Numbered from the stretch's first letter, positions 17,959 through 26,310 are shown. The stretch: 64,000 bases of DNA from Prochlorothrix hollandica PCC 9006 = CALU 1027 (GCF_000332315.1 NZ_KB235933.1:464013-528012), one strand, 5' to 3'. Numbers and translations are program-made. Notes: generated by a model from the letters alone, not told the origin.

Positions 17959-18714
17959 ATGACTAAGGTTATCGCCCTCTTTAACCAATCCGGGGGAGTG
18001 GGTAAAAGTACCCTTACCCTGAACCTGGGTCACCATCTCAGCCGGAGAAAACAACGGGTTTTACTGATCGACATGGATCCCCAAGCGTCCCTGACCACCT
18101 TCATGGGACTGGATCCGGTGGAGCTGGATCGCACCGTCTACAATGCCATTGTGGGCGAAGAGCCGCTGCCCATTTACCCCGATATCCATGGTGTTGACCT
18201 GGCCCCCACCAACATCAACCTCTGTGCGGCTGAATTGGAATTGGTCTCAACCCTGATGCGGGAAATGCGGCTGCGGGATACGATCGAGCCGCTCTTACCC
18301 AACTATGACTTTATTTTGATCGACTGTCCCCCCAGCCTGGGAATCCTCAGTGTCATTAGTTTGGTGGCGGCAACCCATGTCTTGGTGCCCATCCAAACCC
18401 AGTTTAAGGCGTTCCAGGGCACCGATCTCCTGCTCAATACCGTGGCCGGTCTGCGGGCTAAGGCCAACAAAACCCTGCGCATTGCCGGGTTTATCCCCAC
18501 CCTCTACGATGGCCGCACGGCCCAGGAATCTCGCACCCTCAAAGCCATCCAAGAGCAACTGTCCCCCTTGGCCCCCGTCTTTGAACCCATCCCCAAAAGC
18601 ATTGCTTTTGCTGATGCCTCCGAAGCCCGCAAGCCCCTGGTGTTGCTGAAGGCCAAGCATCCAGGGGTCTTGGTGTTGATGCAAATTGCTAAAGCCCTGG
18701 AGAAAATGCCATGA
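17959..18714 (+). CDS. parA: ParA-family partition ATPase
   Basis: This is a 251-residue deviant-Walker ATPase. MTKVIALFNQSGGVGKSTLT places the KGGVGKT-type loop (here QSGGVGKST) at residues ~9-17, which fixes the start at 17959 rather than 24 codons upstream. Walker A' and B elements are intact (VLLIDMDPQASLT; FILIDCPPSLG). It has no N-terminal HTH, so it is of the type Ib/chromosomal-like class. ParA forms ATP-dependent DNA-bound gradients that position DNA cargo together with ParB. The stop overlaps the start of parB by 4 bp (ATGA), so the pair is translationally coupled. The partner resembles plasmid ParB proteins, hinting at plasmid ancestry. Confidence 0.92.
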   Translation: MTKVIALFNQSGGVGKSTLTLNLGHHLSRRKQRVLLIDMDPQASLTTFMGLDPVELDRTVYNAIVGEEPLPIYPDIHGVDLAPTNINLCAAELELVSTLMREMRLRDTIEPLLPNYDFILIDCPPSLGILSVISLVAATHVLVPIQTQFKAFQGTDLLLNTVAGLRAKANKTLRIAGFIPTLYDGRTAQESRTLKAIQEQLSPLAPVFEPIPKSIAFADASEARKPLVLLKAKHPGVLVLMQIAKALEKMP

Positions 18715-19709
18715 CTGGAAGCAACAAGAAAGATCAGCCCTATGGCGGCAAACTGCGGGGAGTAGCGGCGCTGCTGGGGATGGATGCCCTCGAAGAAGCA
18801 CCCGCCGCCACCCCTGAGGAGACGACAGATCCAGGGACTACCCAGGAGCTAGGGACATCAAACCAGGGTCTGACCGTGGCGATCGCGGCGATCCATCTGC
18901 CCGCCGAGCAACCCCGCCGCTACTTTGACCCGGAAAAACTGCAACAACTGGCGGACTCCATCCAGCACCATGGCATTCTAGAACCGCTGCTGGTGCGTCC
19001 CCTGGGACCAGGGCGCTATGAACTGGTGGCGGGGGAACGACGGCTGCGGGCGGCCCAGTCCCTCCAGATGGATCAGGTGCCGGTGGTGGTGCGGGAGATG
19101 AGTGGCGAAGAGGCCATCGCGATCGCCCTGATCGAGAACCTGCAACGGGAGGATCTGAACCCAGTGGAGGAAACCGAGGGGGTGCTCAATTTGCTGGCCC
19201 TACACCTGGGAATGAAGGTGGATGGGATCCCGGCCCTGCTCTATCGGATGCGCAATGCAGCCATTGGCAACAGTAATCAAAACGTTTTGATTAGCCCGGA
19301 AGCTGAGACGATCCAAGGGGTCTTTAGCGCCCTGGGGCTGCTATCGTGGGAGTCCTTCACCACCAGCCGCCTACCGCTGCTGAAGTTGCCGCCGGAGATT
19401 CTGGAGGCGCTGCGATCGGGCCAAATTGCCTACACCAAGGCCCAGACCATCGCCCGCATCAAAGACCCGGAACAGCGGGGACACCTGCTGCACCAAGCGG
19501 TTGCTCTCCACTGGACCCTAGCCCAAATCAAGGCGGCGATCGCCGCCCTCCCCAGCGCCACCCCGGCTCCCCAAGAACCCAACCTGCAACAACGGGCCGA
19601 CCAAGCCTATCGCCAGATTCGGCGATCGCCCATTTGGTCCGATCCCAACAAGAAAAAGCAGGTGGAAAAACTGGTGAACCTGTTGGAAACCCTAATGGCG
19701 GAGACCTAA
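18711..19709 (+). CDS. parB: ParB-family partition protein, plasmid type
   Basis: This 332-residue protein has a disordered N-terminus (~1-55), then the ParB/Srx CTPase-type domain: IHLPAEQPRRYFD, LADSIQHHGILEPLLVRP, ELVAGERRLRAA (the GERRxRA box) and IALIENLQREDLNPVEE (~60-160). A helix-turn-helix region and a C-terminal helical segment follow. The middle segment, with SALGLLSWESFTTSRLPLL, is typical of cyanobacterial plasmid ParB proteins rather than Spo0J. It would load on a parS-like site and stimulate ParA. I did not find a palindromic parS consensus nearby. Whether it partitions the chromosome or is a relic of an integrated plasmid is open. Confidence 0.88.
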   Translation: MTGSNKKDQPYGGKLRGVAALLGMDALEEAPAATPEETTDPGTTQELGTSNQGLTVAIAAIHLPAEQPRRYFDPEKLQQLADSIQHHGILEPLLVRPLGPGRYELVAGERRLRAAQSLQMDQVPVVVREMSGEEAIAIALIENLQREDLNPVEETEGVLNLLALHLGMKVDGIPALLYRMRNAAIGNSNQNVLISPEAETIQGVFSALGLLSWESFTTSRLPLLKLPPEILEALRSGQIAYTKAQTIARIKDPEQRGHLLHQAVALHWTLAQIKAAIAALPSATPAPQEPNLQQRADQAYRQIRRSPIWSDPNKKKQVEKLVNLLETLMAET

Positions 19710-19784
19710 TCCCCCCAGACGGAACCCCAGACTGGATTTGGGGTTAACCGCAGCCAAAGCGGCCAAGACCGCAGGGATAGTACA

Positions 19785-19961
19785 ATGAAAAAGCCCCCAC
19801 CCCCACCCGATGCTCCGGCTGACTACTACAGTCTGCATCGAGTGGGGAACCGTTGTTCGACGTTCATCCCACCCCCTGATTGCTGGTTTAGACCATTGCC
19901 AGGTGGGGTTCCCTGGTTCCACATCGATCGGCCTCAAATTTGGCTCGATCGGGGGGCTTAG
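19785..19961 (+). CDS. Possible small protein upstream of the RelE-like gene
   Basis: This is an open frame of 58 codons from ATG to TAG. The product begins MKKPPPPPDAPADYYSLH and is rich in Pro, Trp and Arg with two Cys. It lies between parB and the zinc-ribbon/RelE-like gene, with 95 bp to the latter. It could encode a small partner such as an antitoxin, or be chance: an uninterrupted frame of this length is not rare at this G+C content. I recognise no family. Confidence 0.3.
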   Translation: MKKPPPPPDAPADYYSLHRVGNRCSTFIPPPDCWFRPLPGGVPWFHIDRPQIWLDRGA

Positions 19962-20056
19962 CCAGCATGACTCCCACCCCTATCGGTTAGGTTATGTCCA
20001 TAACCGGAACCTTCAACCCTTCGGCAGGGTGGGGCTATTGATGTGTTTTCCCACCC

Positions 20057-20458
20057 ATGCCTAAACGACGTAAAACGTTCCCCTGTGGCCATAAAGGATT
20101 TGGCCAGTTCTGTCACACCTGTGCCCAGAAAACCGCCAAGCTGGAAGCCCAAGACCAAGCCAGAGCTAAACAGAAAAAGCAACGAGACGATTGGAATGCC
20201 ACCTTTGAGGCGGATATTGTGGACCTGAGAGGATTGCCTCGGCCCATTGTGACGAAGGCAAGGCGAATCCTGGATACCCTGCAATCCGGGGCAGACTATC
20301 ACCAATTTAGAGGGAAACGCCTGAACCACGATCGCCGCTGGATCAGTATTCCCCTGGGCCATGACTACCGCCTCCTCTGTTGGGATGGGGAGACGGGCAT
20401 TCAACCCCATAAGGTCATGTCCCATGAAGATTACAACGTTAAAAAACCAGGAACCTAG
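20057..20458 (+). CDS. Zinc-ribbon protein with RelE/ParE-like C-terminal domain
   Basis: This is a 133-residue protein. The N-terminus has a Cys/His cluster (CGHKGFGQFCHTC, residues ~10-22) that should bind one zinc, then a charged linker (Lys/Gln/Arg, ~28-48). Residues ~52-125 fit the small beta-rich RelE/ParE toxin fold: LRGLPRPIVTKARRILDTL, then HQFRGKRLNHDRRWISIPLGHDYRLLCW, ending HKVMSHEDYN, the counterpart of the family GHR-x-x-VY end. RelE toxins cleave ribosome-bound mRNA and ParE toxins poison gyrase. No standard antitoxin is adjacent, so it may instead be a housekeeping RNA-binding derivative. The start ATG at 20057 is preceded by a purine-poor leader. Confidence 0.5.
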   Translation: MPKRRKTFPCGHKGFGQFCHTCAQKTAKLEAQDQARAKQKKQRDDWNATFEADIVDLRGLPRPIVTKARRILDTLQSGADYHQFRGKRLNHDRRWISIPLGHDYRLLCWDGETGIQPHKVMSHEDYNVKKPGT

Positions 20459-20475
20459 CACGATGCTGGGATCGA

Positions 20476-20578
20476 TACAGCAGTCCTAAATGGGTCGTGT
20501 GGTGTGCCCCCTCCGGGGGCACACCACACCAAGGGTTTCAGCCTTCGAGATCCTTACAACTGATTTAGGGTTGCTGTA
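20476..20578 (-). repeat. 103-bp MITE-like element, copy 4 (reverse)
   Basis: This copy has conserved ends and length and starts 18 bp after the stop of the RelE-like gene, where its hairpin could end the transcript. Confidence 0.9.
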
Positions 20579-20905
20579 GATATGGAAATATGCAATGGAA
20601 ATATGCAACACCGCTAGGGAACTTCTGGCCCGAATGGTTTTCAAAGGTACCTCTCACGTCTCGGGACAATGCACTCTTCCCGCCTGGGATGGATTAGGGG
20701 TAGTTTAGACCGGGCGATCGCAGCCGTGGGTTAGAACTACTTCGAGTGATGAATACACGGTAGCCTCTGGGGTTGGGGAGATTGGAAGCTTGGGGGACGA
20801 TCGGGACCGCGATCGCTGGGTTACCATGCTGTGTAGGGGGAACCCCAGGGTCCCCGGATCCCTCTGGGTTCCAATGCACTGCCCTAAGCCTCAGGATCTA
20901 TCGCC
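20579..20905. other. Intergenic region upstream of a small membrane protein
   Basis: A short direct repeat (ATGGAAATATGCAA, twice at ~20581-20608) and a 35-bp stretch (20739-20773) similar to 17845-17879 upstream of parA are the only structures seen. No gene is convincing. Confidence 0.4.
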
Positions 20906-21118
20906 ATGAATCTGATCATTTTGATCTCCGCCCTGGCTGTCGCAGGGTTAATCTTTGTCTGGGTCTTAAATATTCTCAAGGCCACCCTCAGCACGGCCCT
21001 AGTGGTGGCTTTCATTGTGGCGGCCCTCTATATCATTGTGGGGGTGGGTCCCCAGGAACTGCTGGGCGTGTTGCTAAGTCTGCCCCAAACCCTGATGGAT
21101 CTGGTGCTGGGGCGCTAA
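20906..21118 (+). CDS. Small two-helix membrane protein, unknown function
   Basis: This 70-residue, highly hydrophobic product has helix 1 at about residues 3-25, helix 2 at about 30-52, and an amphipathic Leu-rich end (LLSLPQTLMDLVLGR). The clean ATG start and the absence of charged residues inside the helices argue that it is real. I do not recognise a characterised family. It stands alone on the plus strand with no obvious partner. Confidence 0.6.
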   Translation: MNLIILISALAVAGLIFVWVLNILKATLSTALVVAFIVAALYIIVGVGPQELLGVLLSLPQTLMDLVLGR

Positions 21119-21444
21119 CGGTGTCGGCGGCGGGGACGGGGCACCAGAAGGACGGGATCCCGCAGGGTGGGATCAGGGCACCGGTGTCCCCCGCGATCGC
21201 AGCAAATCCTGACTTCATCTCCACCCATTGCGCTGGGATGGCGCTTGTTATGAAACAAAATAAACCGCCCGATCCACTGTACATAGATTTCTGCGGTGCG
21301 GTAAGAGCAATGCTAATGCTTCACCCTTAATGCGATCGCTTACTCTGTCTAGCAGTTTCCAAGGTGGTGGCTCAGCCTGCACAATTGACGATATAAAGCA
21401 ACTTATCTAAACAATACATCATATTTCTGGCCAGCACGCCATTT

Positions 21445-21540
21445 GGGATCTTAGCCAGAATTCTTCTATATAAGATCCCGTATAGGGTGATTAACCAGAA
21501 TTTTTCTGCCTAAGAGACCATATAAGGGACTTAGGCAGAA
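21445..21540 (+). promoter_or_regulatory. Two inverted repeats and three 40-bp-phased repeats upstream of the recQ-dprA promoter
   Basis: Perfect inverted repeat 1 has arms GGGATCTTA (21445-21453) and TAAGATCCC (21471-21479). Perfect inverted repeat 2 has arms TTCTGCCTAA (21504-21513) and TTAGGCAGAA (21531-21540). Both have 17-nt spacers. In addition the direct motif TTAGCCAGAATT recurs, degenerate, at 21451, 21491 and 21531, exactly 40 bp apart. The last arm ends two bases before the -35 box at 21543. This looks like an operator array for a dimeric regulator; the regulator is not identified. Confidence 0.55.
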
Positions 21541-21542
21541 AT

Positions 21543-21570
21543 TTGACATTCAGCCTATATCGCTTATAAT
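21543..21570 (+). promoter_or_regulatory. Sigma-70-type promoter for the recQ-dprA cassette
   Basis: The sequence has a consensus -35 TTGACA (21543-21548), a 16-bp spacer and a consensus -10 TATAAT (21565-21570), predicting transcription from about 21577. The leader to the recQ-like ATG is ~290 nt because a 103-bp MITE-like element is inserted at 21598. Confidence 0.7.
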
Positions 21571-21597
21571 GAGACTAGACAGATATTTTCCGTCTAA

Positions 21598-21700
21598 TAC
21601 AGCACTCCTAAATCAGTTGTAAGGATCTCGATGGCTGAAACCCTTGGTGTGGTGTGCCCCCTCCGGGGGCACACCATACGACCCATTTAGGACTGCTGTA
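21598..21700 (+). repeat. 103-bp MITE-like element, copy 5
   Basis: This is a full-length copy with the ends TACAGCACTCCTAAAT/ATTTAGGACTGCTGTA. It lies about 20 nt downstream of the predicted start site of the recQ-dprA transcript, so its hairpin would sit in the 5' leader. Confidence 0.9.
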
Positions 21701-21869
21701 CATAGCTAGGCATCCTGTTACCCCCCTACATGTTTGAGGCTTAGTAGATTCCCTGCGAACAATGCTCCACCAGCGCCTTTGCAATCAACTTCAAGAAAGT
21801 ATCGAGTTGTCCTGCGCACTTGTAGCGTGAAGTAGCTGAGAAGAATATGATCTAGAAAGCAGCGAAACA

Positions 21870-23966
21870 ATGTCTGATTTACAAGCTACTGCCCTACAGC
21901 TACTCCATACTGCCCTGAATAATCCAAGCGCTACCTTCCGCGATGGACAATGGGAAGCGATCGAACAATTATTGGATCCAGGCAAACGCCTGCTAGTCGT
22001 GCAAAGAACCGGATGGGGGAAAAGTCTGGTATATTTTTTAACTACGCGCCTTCTACGCAATCGAGGTATGGGGGCAACCCTAATAATTTCTCCTCTCCTA
22101 GCTTTAATGCGAAATCAAATAGCTGCTGCTGATCGAATTGGACTCCGAGCTGCAACTATTAATTCAAGTAATCAAGAAGAGTGGGAGACCGTCCAAGGAC
22201 AATTGCTGTCTAATCAGATTGATATACTTCTTGTCTCACCAGAGCGTTTAGCCAATGAGAATTTCAGGGAGCAGGTTTTGTTGCCGCTATCTGCTCGAAT
22301 TGGATTTTTTGTAGTTGATGAGGCACATTGTATCTCTGATTGGGGGCATGACTTTCGTCCCGACTACCGACGAATAGTACGCATCCTGCAAGCACTTCCT
22401 ACAAACATTTCTGTACTTGCGACAACAGCAACAGCAAATGATCGTGTCATAGATGATATTTTTGCTCAGCTTGGTTCAAATCTAAATATAGTTAGAGGAA
22501 CGCTGACTAGGCAAAGCCTTTGCCTACAAAATATATCTTTGCCAAGTCAAGAAGCTAGGTTAGCATGGTTAGCTAAACACCTTCCAAATTTACCAGGGAG
22601 TGGAATCATTTATACTCTGACGATTCGAGATTCAGAACAGGTTGCAGAGTGGTTGAGGACACAAAGAATTGATGCCGAAACCTACTCCGGACAACTACCC
22701 AATGGGCAACGTGAACTTTTGGAGCAACGGCTACTAAACAATGAAATCAAAGCTTTAGTGGCAACCTCTGCTCTGGGTATGGGTTTTGATAAACCTGACC
22801 TCGGCTTTGTAATTCACTATCAGCGTCCAGGCTCAGTGGTTCACTACTACCAACAAGTAGGGCGTGCAGGAAGAGCCGTATCTCAAGCGTATGGCATATT
22901 GCTCAGTGGCGATGAAGATCAAGAAATCACAAATTATTTTATTGAATCAGCTTTCCCTCCAGAAAGTGATATTAAAGAGATTTTAACTACTCTTGATCAA
23001 GAAGAAGATGGCTTATCCGTTCCACAGCTAGAAGGAAAATTAAACCTTTCAAGGGGGCAAATTGAAAAAGTCTTGAAGTTGCTCTCTGTTGAAGCACCTT
23101 CCCCCGTCGCAAAAATCAACAGTCGCTGGTATTCCACCCCCATTAACTATGAGGTGAACCGGGATAAGGTTGCTCAGCTTACTGAAATTAGAAAACGTGA
23201 ACAGGCTCGTATGTTGGATTATCTCAATGCACGTAGATGTCTGATGATGTTTTTGGCTGAGGAACTAGATGATAAGACCACAACAAAATGTGGACGCTGT
23301 TCTGTTTGCTTAGGCCAAGCCCTTATTCCAGAAACATATTCTTTAGAAAAAGCTCAAGAGGTAATACTTTTCCTACGCAAAACAAACCAGATTATTGAGC
23401 CACGTAAGCGTTGGCCTGCCAGTGGACTTTTAGCTTATTCATGGAAAGGTAATATCCATCAAAATTTACAAGCTGAGGCTGGTCGGGCATTGTCGCTTTG
23501 GGGAGACGCAGGTTGGGGTAGCCTAGTCAAGCAAGGCAAGTATCAAAATAATTATTTTAGTGATGCGCTGGTAGATGCAGTATATGAATTAATTCAGCAT
23601 TGGCAGCCCGATCCCTTTCCAACGTGGGTAACTTGTATACCTTCGCTCACTCGTCCTGAACTAGTTCCAAGGTTTTCAGAACGTTTAGCTCGCAAGTTAA
23701 ATGTTCCTTTTGTTGCTTGTGTTAGGAAAACAAGCCAAAACCGCCCACAAAAAGAAATGAGGAATAGCTCTCAACAGGCTCAGAACTTAGATGGCGTTTT
23801 TGAGGTTAGTAGTTGGGCAGGAATGGCAAGCTCTGTCTTCTTGATTGACGATATGGTGGATTCTCGCTGGACATTCACAGTGGTCGCCGCTTTGTTGCGT
23901 CAGTCAGGCAGTGGTAAAGTATTTCCATTAGCTCTAGCCCTCAATTCGCTTAGTCAGGGAGAATAG
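21870..23966 (+). CDS. recQ: RecQ-family DNA helicase with C-terminal phosphoribosyltransferase domain
   Basis: This 698-residue protein is an ATP-dependent 3'-5' DNA helicase. The N-terminal RecQ core has all motifs: Walker A TGWGKS (47-52), DEAH (150-153) with CISDWGHDFRPDYRRI, and motif VI QVGRAGR. A four-Cys zinc site follows (RRC...CGRCSVC). After a linker domain, residues ~575-690 form a ComF/PRTase-like fold with the PRPP-loop signature VFLIDDMVDSRWT (Asp660-Asp661). The gene is clearly A/T-richer than its surroundings, and its stop abuts the start of a dprA-like gene, so the two are one operon. RecQ-PRTase fusions occur in other bacteria; the pairing with DprA suggests DNA-end or single-strand processing, possibly defence. 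Confidence 0.88.
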   Translation: MSDLQATALQLLHTALNNPSATFRDGQWEAIEQLLDPGKRLLVVQRTGWGKSLVYFLTTRLLRNRGMGATLIISPLLALMRNQIAAADRIGLRAATINSSNQEEWETVQGQLLSNQIDILLVSPERLANENFREQVLLPLSARIGFFVVDEAHCISDWGHDFRPDYRRIVRILQALPTNISVLATTATANDRVIDDIFAQLGSNLNIVRGTLTRQSLCLQNISLPSQEARLAWLAKHLPNLPGSGIIYTLTIRDSEQVAEWLRTQRIDAETYSGQLPNGQRELLEQRLLNNEIKALVATSALGMGFDKPDLGFVIHYQRPGSVVHYYQQVGRAGRAVSQAYGILLSGDEDQEITNYFIESAFPPESDIKEILTTLDQEEDGLSVPQLEGKLNLSRGQIEKVLKLLSVEAPSPVAKINSRWYSTPINYEVNRDKVAQLTEIRKREQARMLDYLNARRCLMMFLAEELDDKTTTKCGRCSVCLGQALIPETYSLEKAQEVILFLRKTNQIIEPRKRWPASGLLAYSWKGNIHQNLQAEAGRALSLWGDAGWGSLVKQGKYQNNYFSDALVDAVYELIQHWQPDPFPTWVTCIPSLTRPELVPRFSERLARKLNVPFVACVRKTSQNRPQKEMRNSSQQAQNLDGVFEVSSWAGMASSVFLIDDMVDSRWTFTVVAALLRQSGSGKVFPLALALNSLSQGE

Positions 23967-25256
23967 ATGGCAGTACTTACGCACGTATTACAACCTGACA
24001 CACAGGCTATTCTGCTTCTATGTGCAGGATTTGGTCAGTCGCGCCAAGCTGAGCCGATGCCTCTAAGCCTGGGTGAGTACAATGCTCTGGCACAAAAGCT
24101 ACAACAACAAAATCTACGACCTGCCGATTTACTCGCTACAGATGGGAAGAACTGGGTTTTCGATGAGATCAACGGAAGCCTTAGTCCCCAAAGAATAGTA
24201 CATCTCCTAGAGCGAGGGGCTATGCTGGCAGTTGCTGTTGAAGATTGGACAAATAAGGGGTTGTGGATCCTCAGTCGTAGCGATGAGACTTATCCACAAA
24301 GATTGAAGCAGAAATTGAAACACTTATCACCTCCAATTCTGTATGGAGTTGGCAATCCAGATTTACTATCAGAAGGAGGTTTAGCTGTAGTTGGTTCTCG
24401 TGACATTGATGGTGAGGGTCTTGGATATACCCAACGCATAGCTGAAAAGTGTGCTGAACAAGGTATCCAGATTGTATCAGGCGGAGCACGCGGCGTTGAC
24501 CAGACTGCTATGCTAGCGGCTATTTCTGTTGGAGGTAAATCGGTTGGGATTTTAGCAGATAGCCTGATTAAGGCAGCGGTATCAATGAAGTATCGTTCAG
24601 GGCTTCGTGAAGGGCGAGTTGCTTTAATCTCACCCTATGATCCCTCTGCTGGATTTAATGCTGGAAATGCAATGAATCGAAACAAGCATGTTTATGCATT
24701 AGCTGATCATGCTCTGGTTATAAATTCTTCTTATGAAAAGGGTGGGACTTGGGCTGGAGCTAAAGAAGAATTAAAGAGAGCAAATAAAATCCCTGTTTGG
24801 ATTCGACTAGAAGGAGATATACCACAGGGAAATCATCAGTTAGTTAAGCTAGGGGCTATACCTTTCCCGCTCCAACCTTGGAATCGCAACCTATTAGATT
24901 TGCTAGAAGAAGCTGAACAAATCCATAAGACAGAAAATCAGAGAAATGCTTCAAAGCAATTAGATTTACGCGAAGCACACCAACCAGAGATTCAGTCAAA
25001 TGTCATTAGCTATCAAGAGAAAGAATGCACATTAAAGTTGCCTAAAGATGCCTATGAAGCTGTTCTACCCTTACTTCTGCATCATTTAAGTGAACCGAAA
25101 GGAGATAAAGAAGTTGCTGACCTGCTAGATGTTGGTGTAGGTCAGGTCAGACTTTGGTTAAAAAAAGCCATACAGGAGAGGTTTGTGGAGAAGAAAAAAA
25201 CAAACTATGTATTAAATCGGGATAATAAACAGTTGCACTTGCTGAGTGTTAATTAA
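23967..25256 (+). CDS. dprA: DprA/Smf-like Rossmann-fold DNA-processing protein
   Basis: This is a 429-residue protein. The DprA core (~85-300) has the Rossmann signature GLAVVGSRDIDGEG, then EQGIQIVSGGARGVDQTAM and a conserved Gly-Gly-Thr-Trp motif (YEKGGTWAGAKEEL). The N-terminal ~80 residues resemble the SAM-like domain, and the C-terminal ~65 residues look like a winged helix (LLDVGVGQVRLWLKKAI). Classical DprA loads RecA on incoming single strands during transformation. Here it is the second gene of an A/T-rich operon with a RecQ-PRTase helicase (ATG one base after the TAG, with a GGGAG ribosome site inside the upstream gene), unlike a housekeeping dprA. A defence-associated paralogue is likely by inference. 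Confidence 0.85.
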   Translation: MAVLTHVLQPDTQAILLLCAGFGQSRQAEPMPLSLGEYNALAQKLQQQNLRPADLLATDGKNWVFDEINGSLSPQRIVHLLERGAMLAVAVEDWTNKGLWILSRSDETYPQRLKQKLKHLSPPILYGVGNPDLLSEGGLAVVGSRDIDGEGLGYTQRIAEKCAEQGIQIVSGGARGVDQTAMLAAISVGGKSVGILADSLIKAAVSMKYRSGLREGRVALISPYDPSAGFNAGNAMNRNKHVYALADHALVINSSYEKGGTWAGAKEELKRANKIPVWIRLEGDIPQGNHQLVKLGAIPFPLQPWNRNLLDLLEEAEQIHKTENQRNASKQLDLREAHQPEIQSNVISYQEKECTLKLPKDAYEAVLPLLLHHLSEPKGDKEVADLLDVGVGQVRLWLKKAIQERFVEKKKTNYVLNRDNKQLHLLSVN

Positions 25257-25494
25257 GACTCTGGTACCGTCTAAATTTATGGGCTTTCTGGGGATCACGC
25301 CAAGGTAACCGTTCAGGGGGGGGACGAAGTTAGTGCGTTTCAGCCCTTCGATCGAGGGTTAAAATGACCCGAAGTGCAACGATCCTAGATTTTCAGAGCC
25401 TGAAACCCGCATTCCCCCGTGGCCCTCTGAATAGTTACGGTTTAGGGTTGGGGGTTATGCTTGAGTTTGCCCCGTTTATCCTTGCCGTTGTGTT

Positions 25495-25953
25495 ATGTCC
25501 CTTGAACAGAAGCTAGGTTATTTCTTTTTTGATAAAAACCACCTCAAACGCGCCCTTTATCACCCGTCCTTCGATGGGGAAACAGAGCTACCGGAACCTC
25601 CCTTTGATCAGGTGGCCTATGGGGTGTTGGGTCGATCGCTGCTGGCCGCAGTAGTGACAGAATTTGCCCTGCGATCGGGCTGTGACACGATCGAAACCAT
25701 CGCCCACCAAGGGGCACAGATCCTTGAACCTCAACGACTCCAAGCCTTACAGGAAGATCTGTGCTTAGAGTTTTATGTCAAGCTGAGTCCTGCTGCCAAA
25801 GCTGACGGCCAATCCCAGGATCCGACTGTGCTTCAGGAAACCTTTGAGGCACTGGTGGCGGCGGTCTATTTGGATGGGGGCTACAGCAGTATGCGCCGGA
25901 TTGTGAAGCATCTCCTCGTCGATCCCGTGCTGGGACCCACGGAAGCGGGCTAG
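25495..25953 (+). CDS. RNase III-fold protein lacking catalytic residues and dsRBD
   Basis: This 152-residue protein aligns with the RNase III domain: LEQKLGYFFFDKNHLKRALYHPSF at the N-terminus and LQETFEALVAAVYLDGGY near residues 115-130. In active enzymes the signature ERLEFLGDAVL carries the metal-binding Glu and Asp; here the equivalent is DQVAYGVLGRSLL, with both acidic residues replaced. The first acid of the second site (family DxxE) also looks changed, and no double-stranded-RNA-binding domain follows. It is probably an inactive, possibly RNA-structural protein. The composition is typical of the chromosome. Confidence 0.65.
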   Translation: MSLEQKLGYFFFDKNHLKRALYHPSFDGETELPEPPFDQVAYGVLGRSLLAAVVTEFALRSGCDTIETIAHQGAQILEPQRLQALQEDLCLEFYVKLSPAAKADGQSQDPTVLQETFEALVAAVYLDGGYSSMRRIVKHLLVDPVLGPTEAG

Positions 25954-26100
25954 GGAGTCGGGACAGGGATTCCCGTGGCGATCCAGAGGACTAGACTAGG
26001 CGACTAGACTAGAGGACTAGACTGGGGAACGGGGCGCGATCGCAGCCCGTGGCCAATGGCAGATCGTTTCTTGTTGGTTCTGAAAACCCGTTTCACTCAA

Positions 26101-26133
26101 AAAGGTGCCCCTGCCCGCAGCAGAAGCACCTTT
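26101..26133 (-). terminator. Likely bidirectional rho-independent terminator
   Basis: The arms AAAGGTGC (26101-26108) and GCACCTTT (26126-26133) pair perfectly around a 17-nt loop. T-rich sequence follows on the plus strand, and A-rich sequence precedes it, so it could serve both the RNase III-like gene (plus) and psb34 (minus). Confidence 0.55.
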
Positions 26134-26310
26134 CTTTCAATTTTTCAAACTTTTTTATCAAAATACGACCCCATGTCCCCGCCAGGGATAGCAGATGTTT
26201 AGGCACAGGGCAATCAAAAGTCGGGTAACCAGAAGTCGGGTAACCAGGTCTAGGGCCAATAGCAGCAGAGGCAACTAGAACCAGAGCAACGGACGCTGGC
26301 AACCAGTCCC

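Noticed and set aside
17959-19709. parS sites near parAB
   Set aside because: No palindrome resembling the TGTTTCACGTGAAACA consensus was found by eye.
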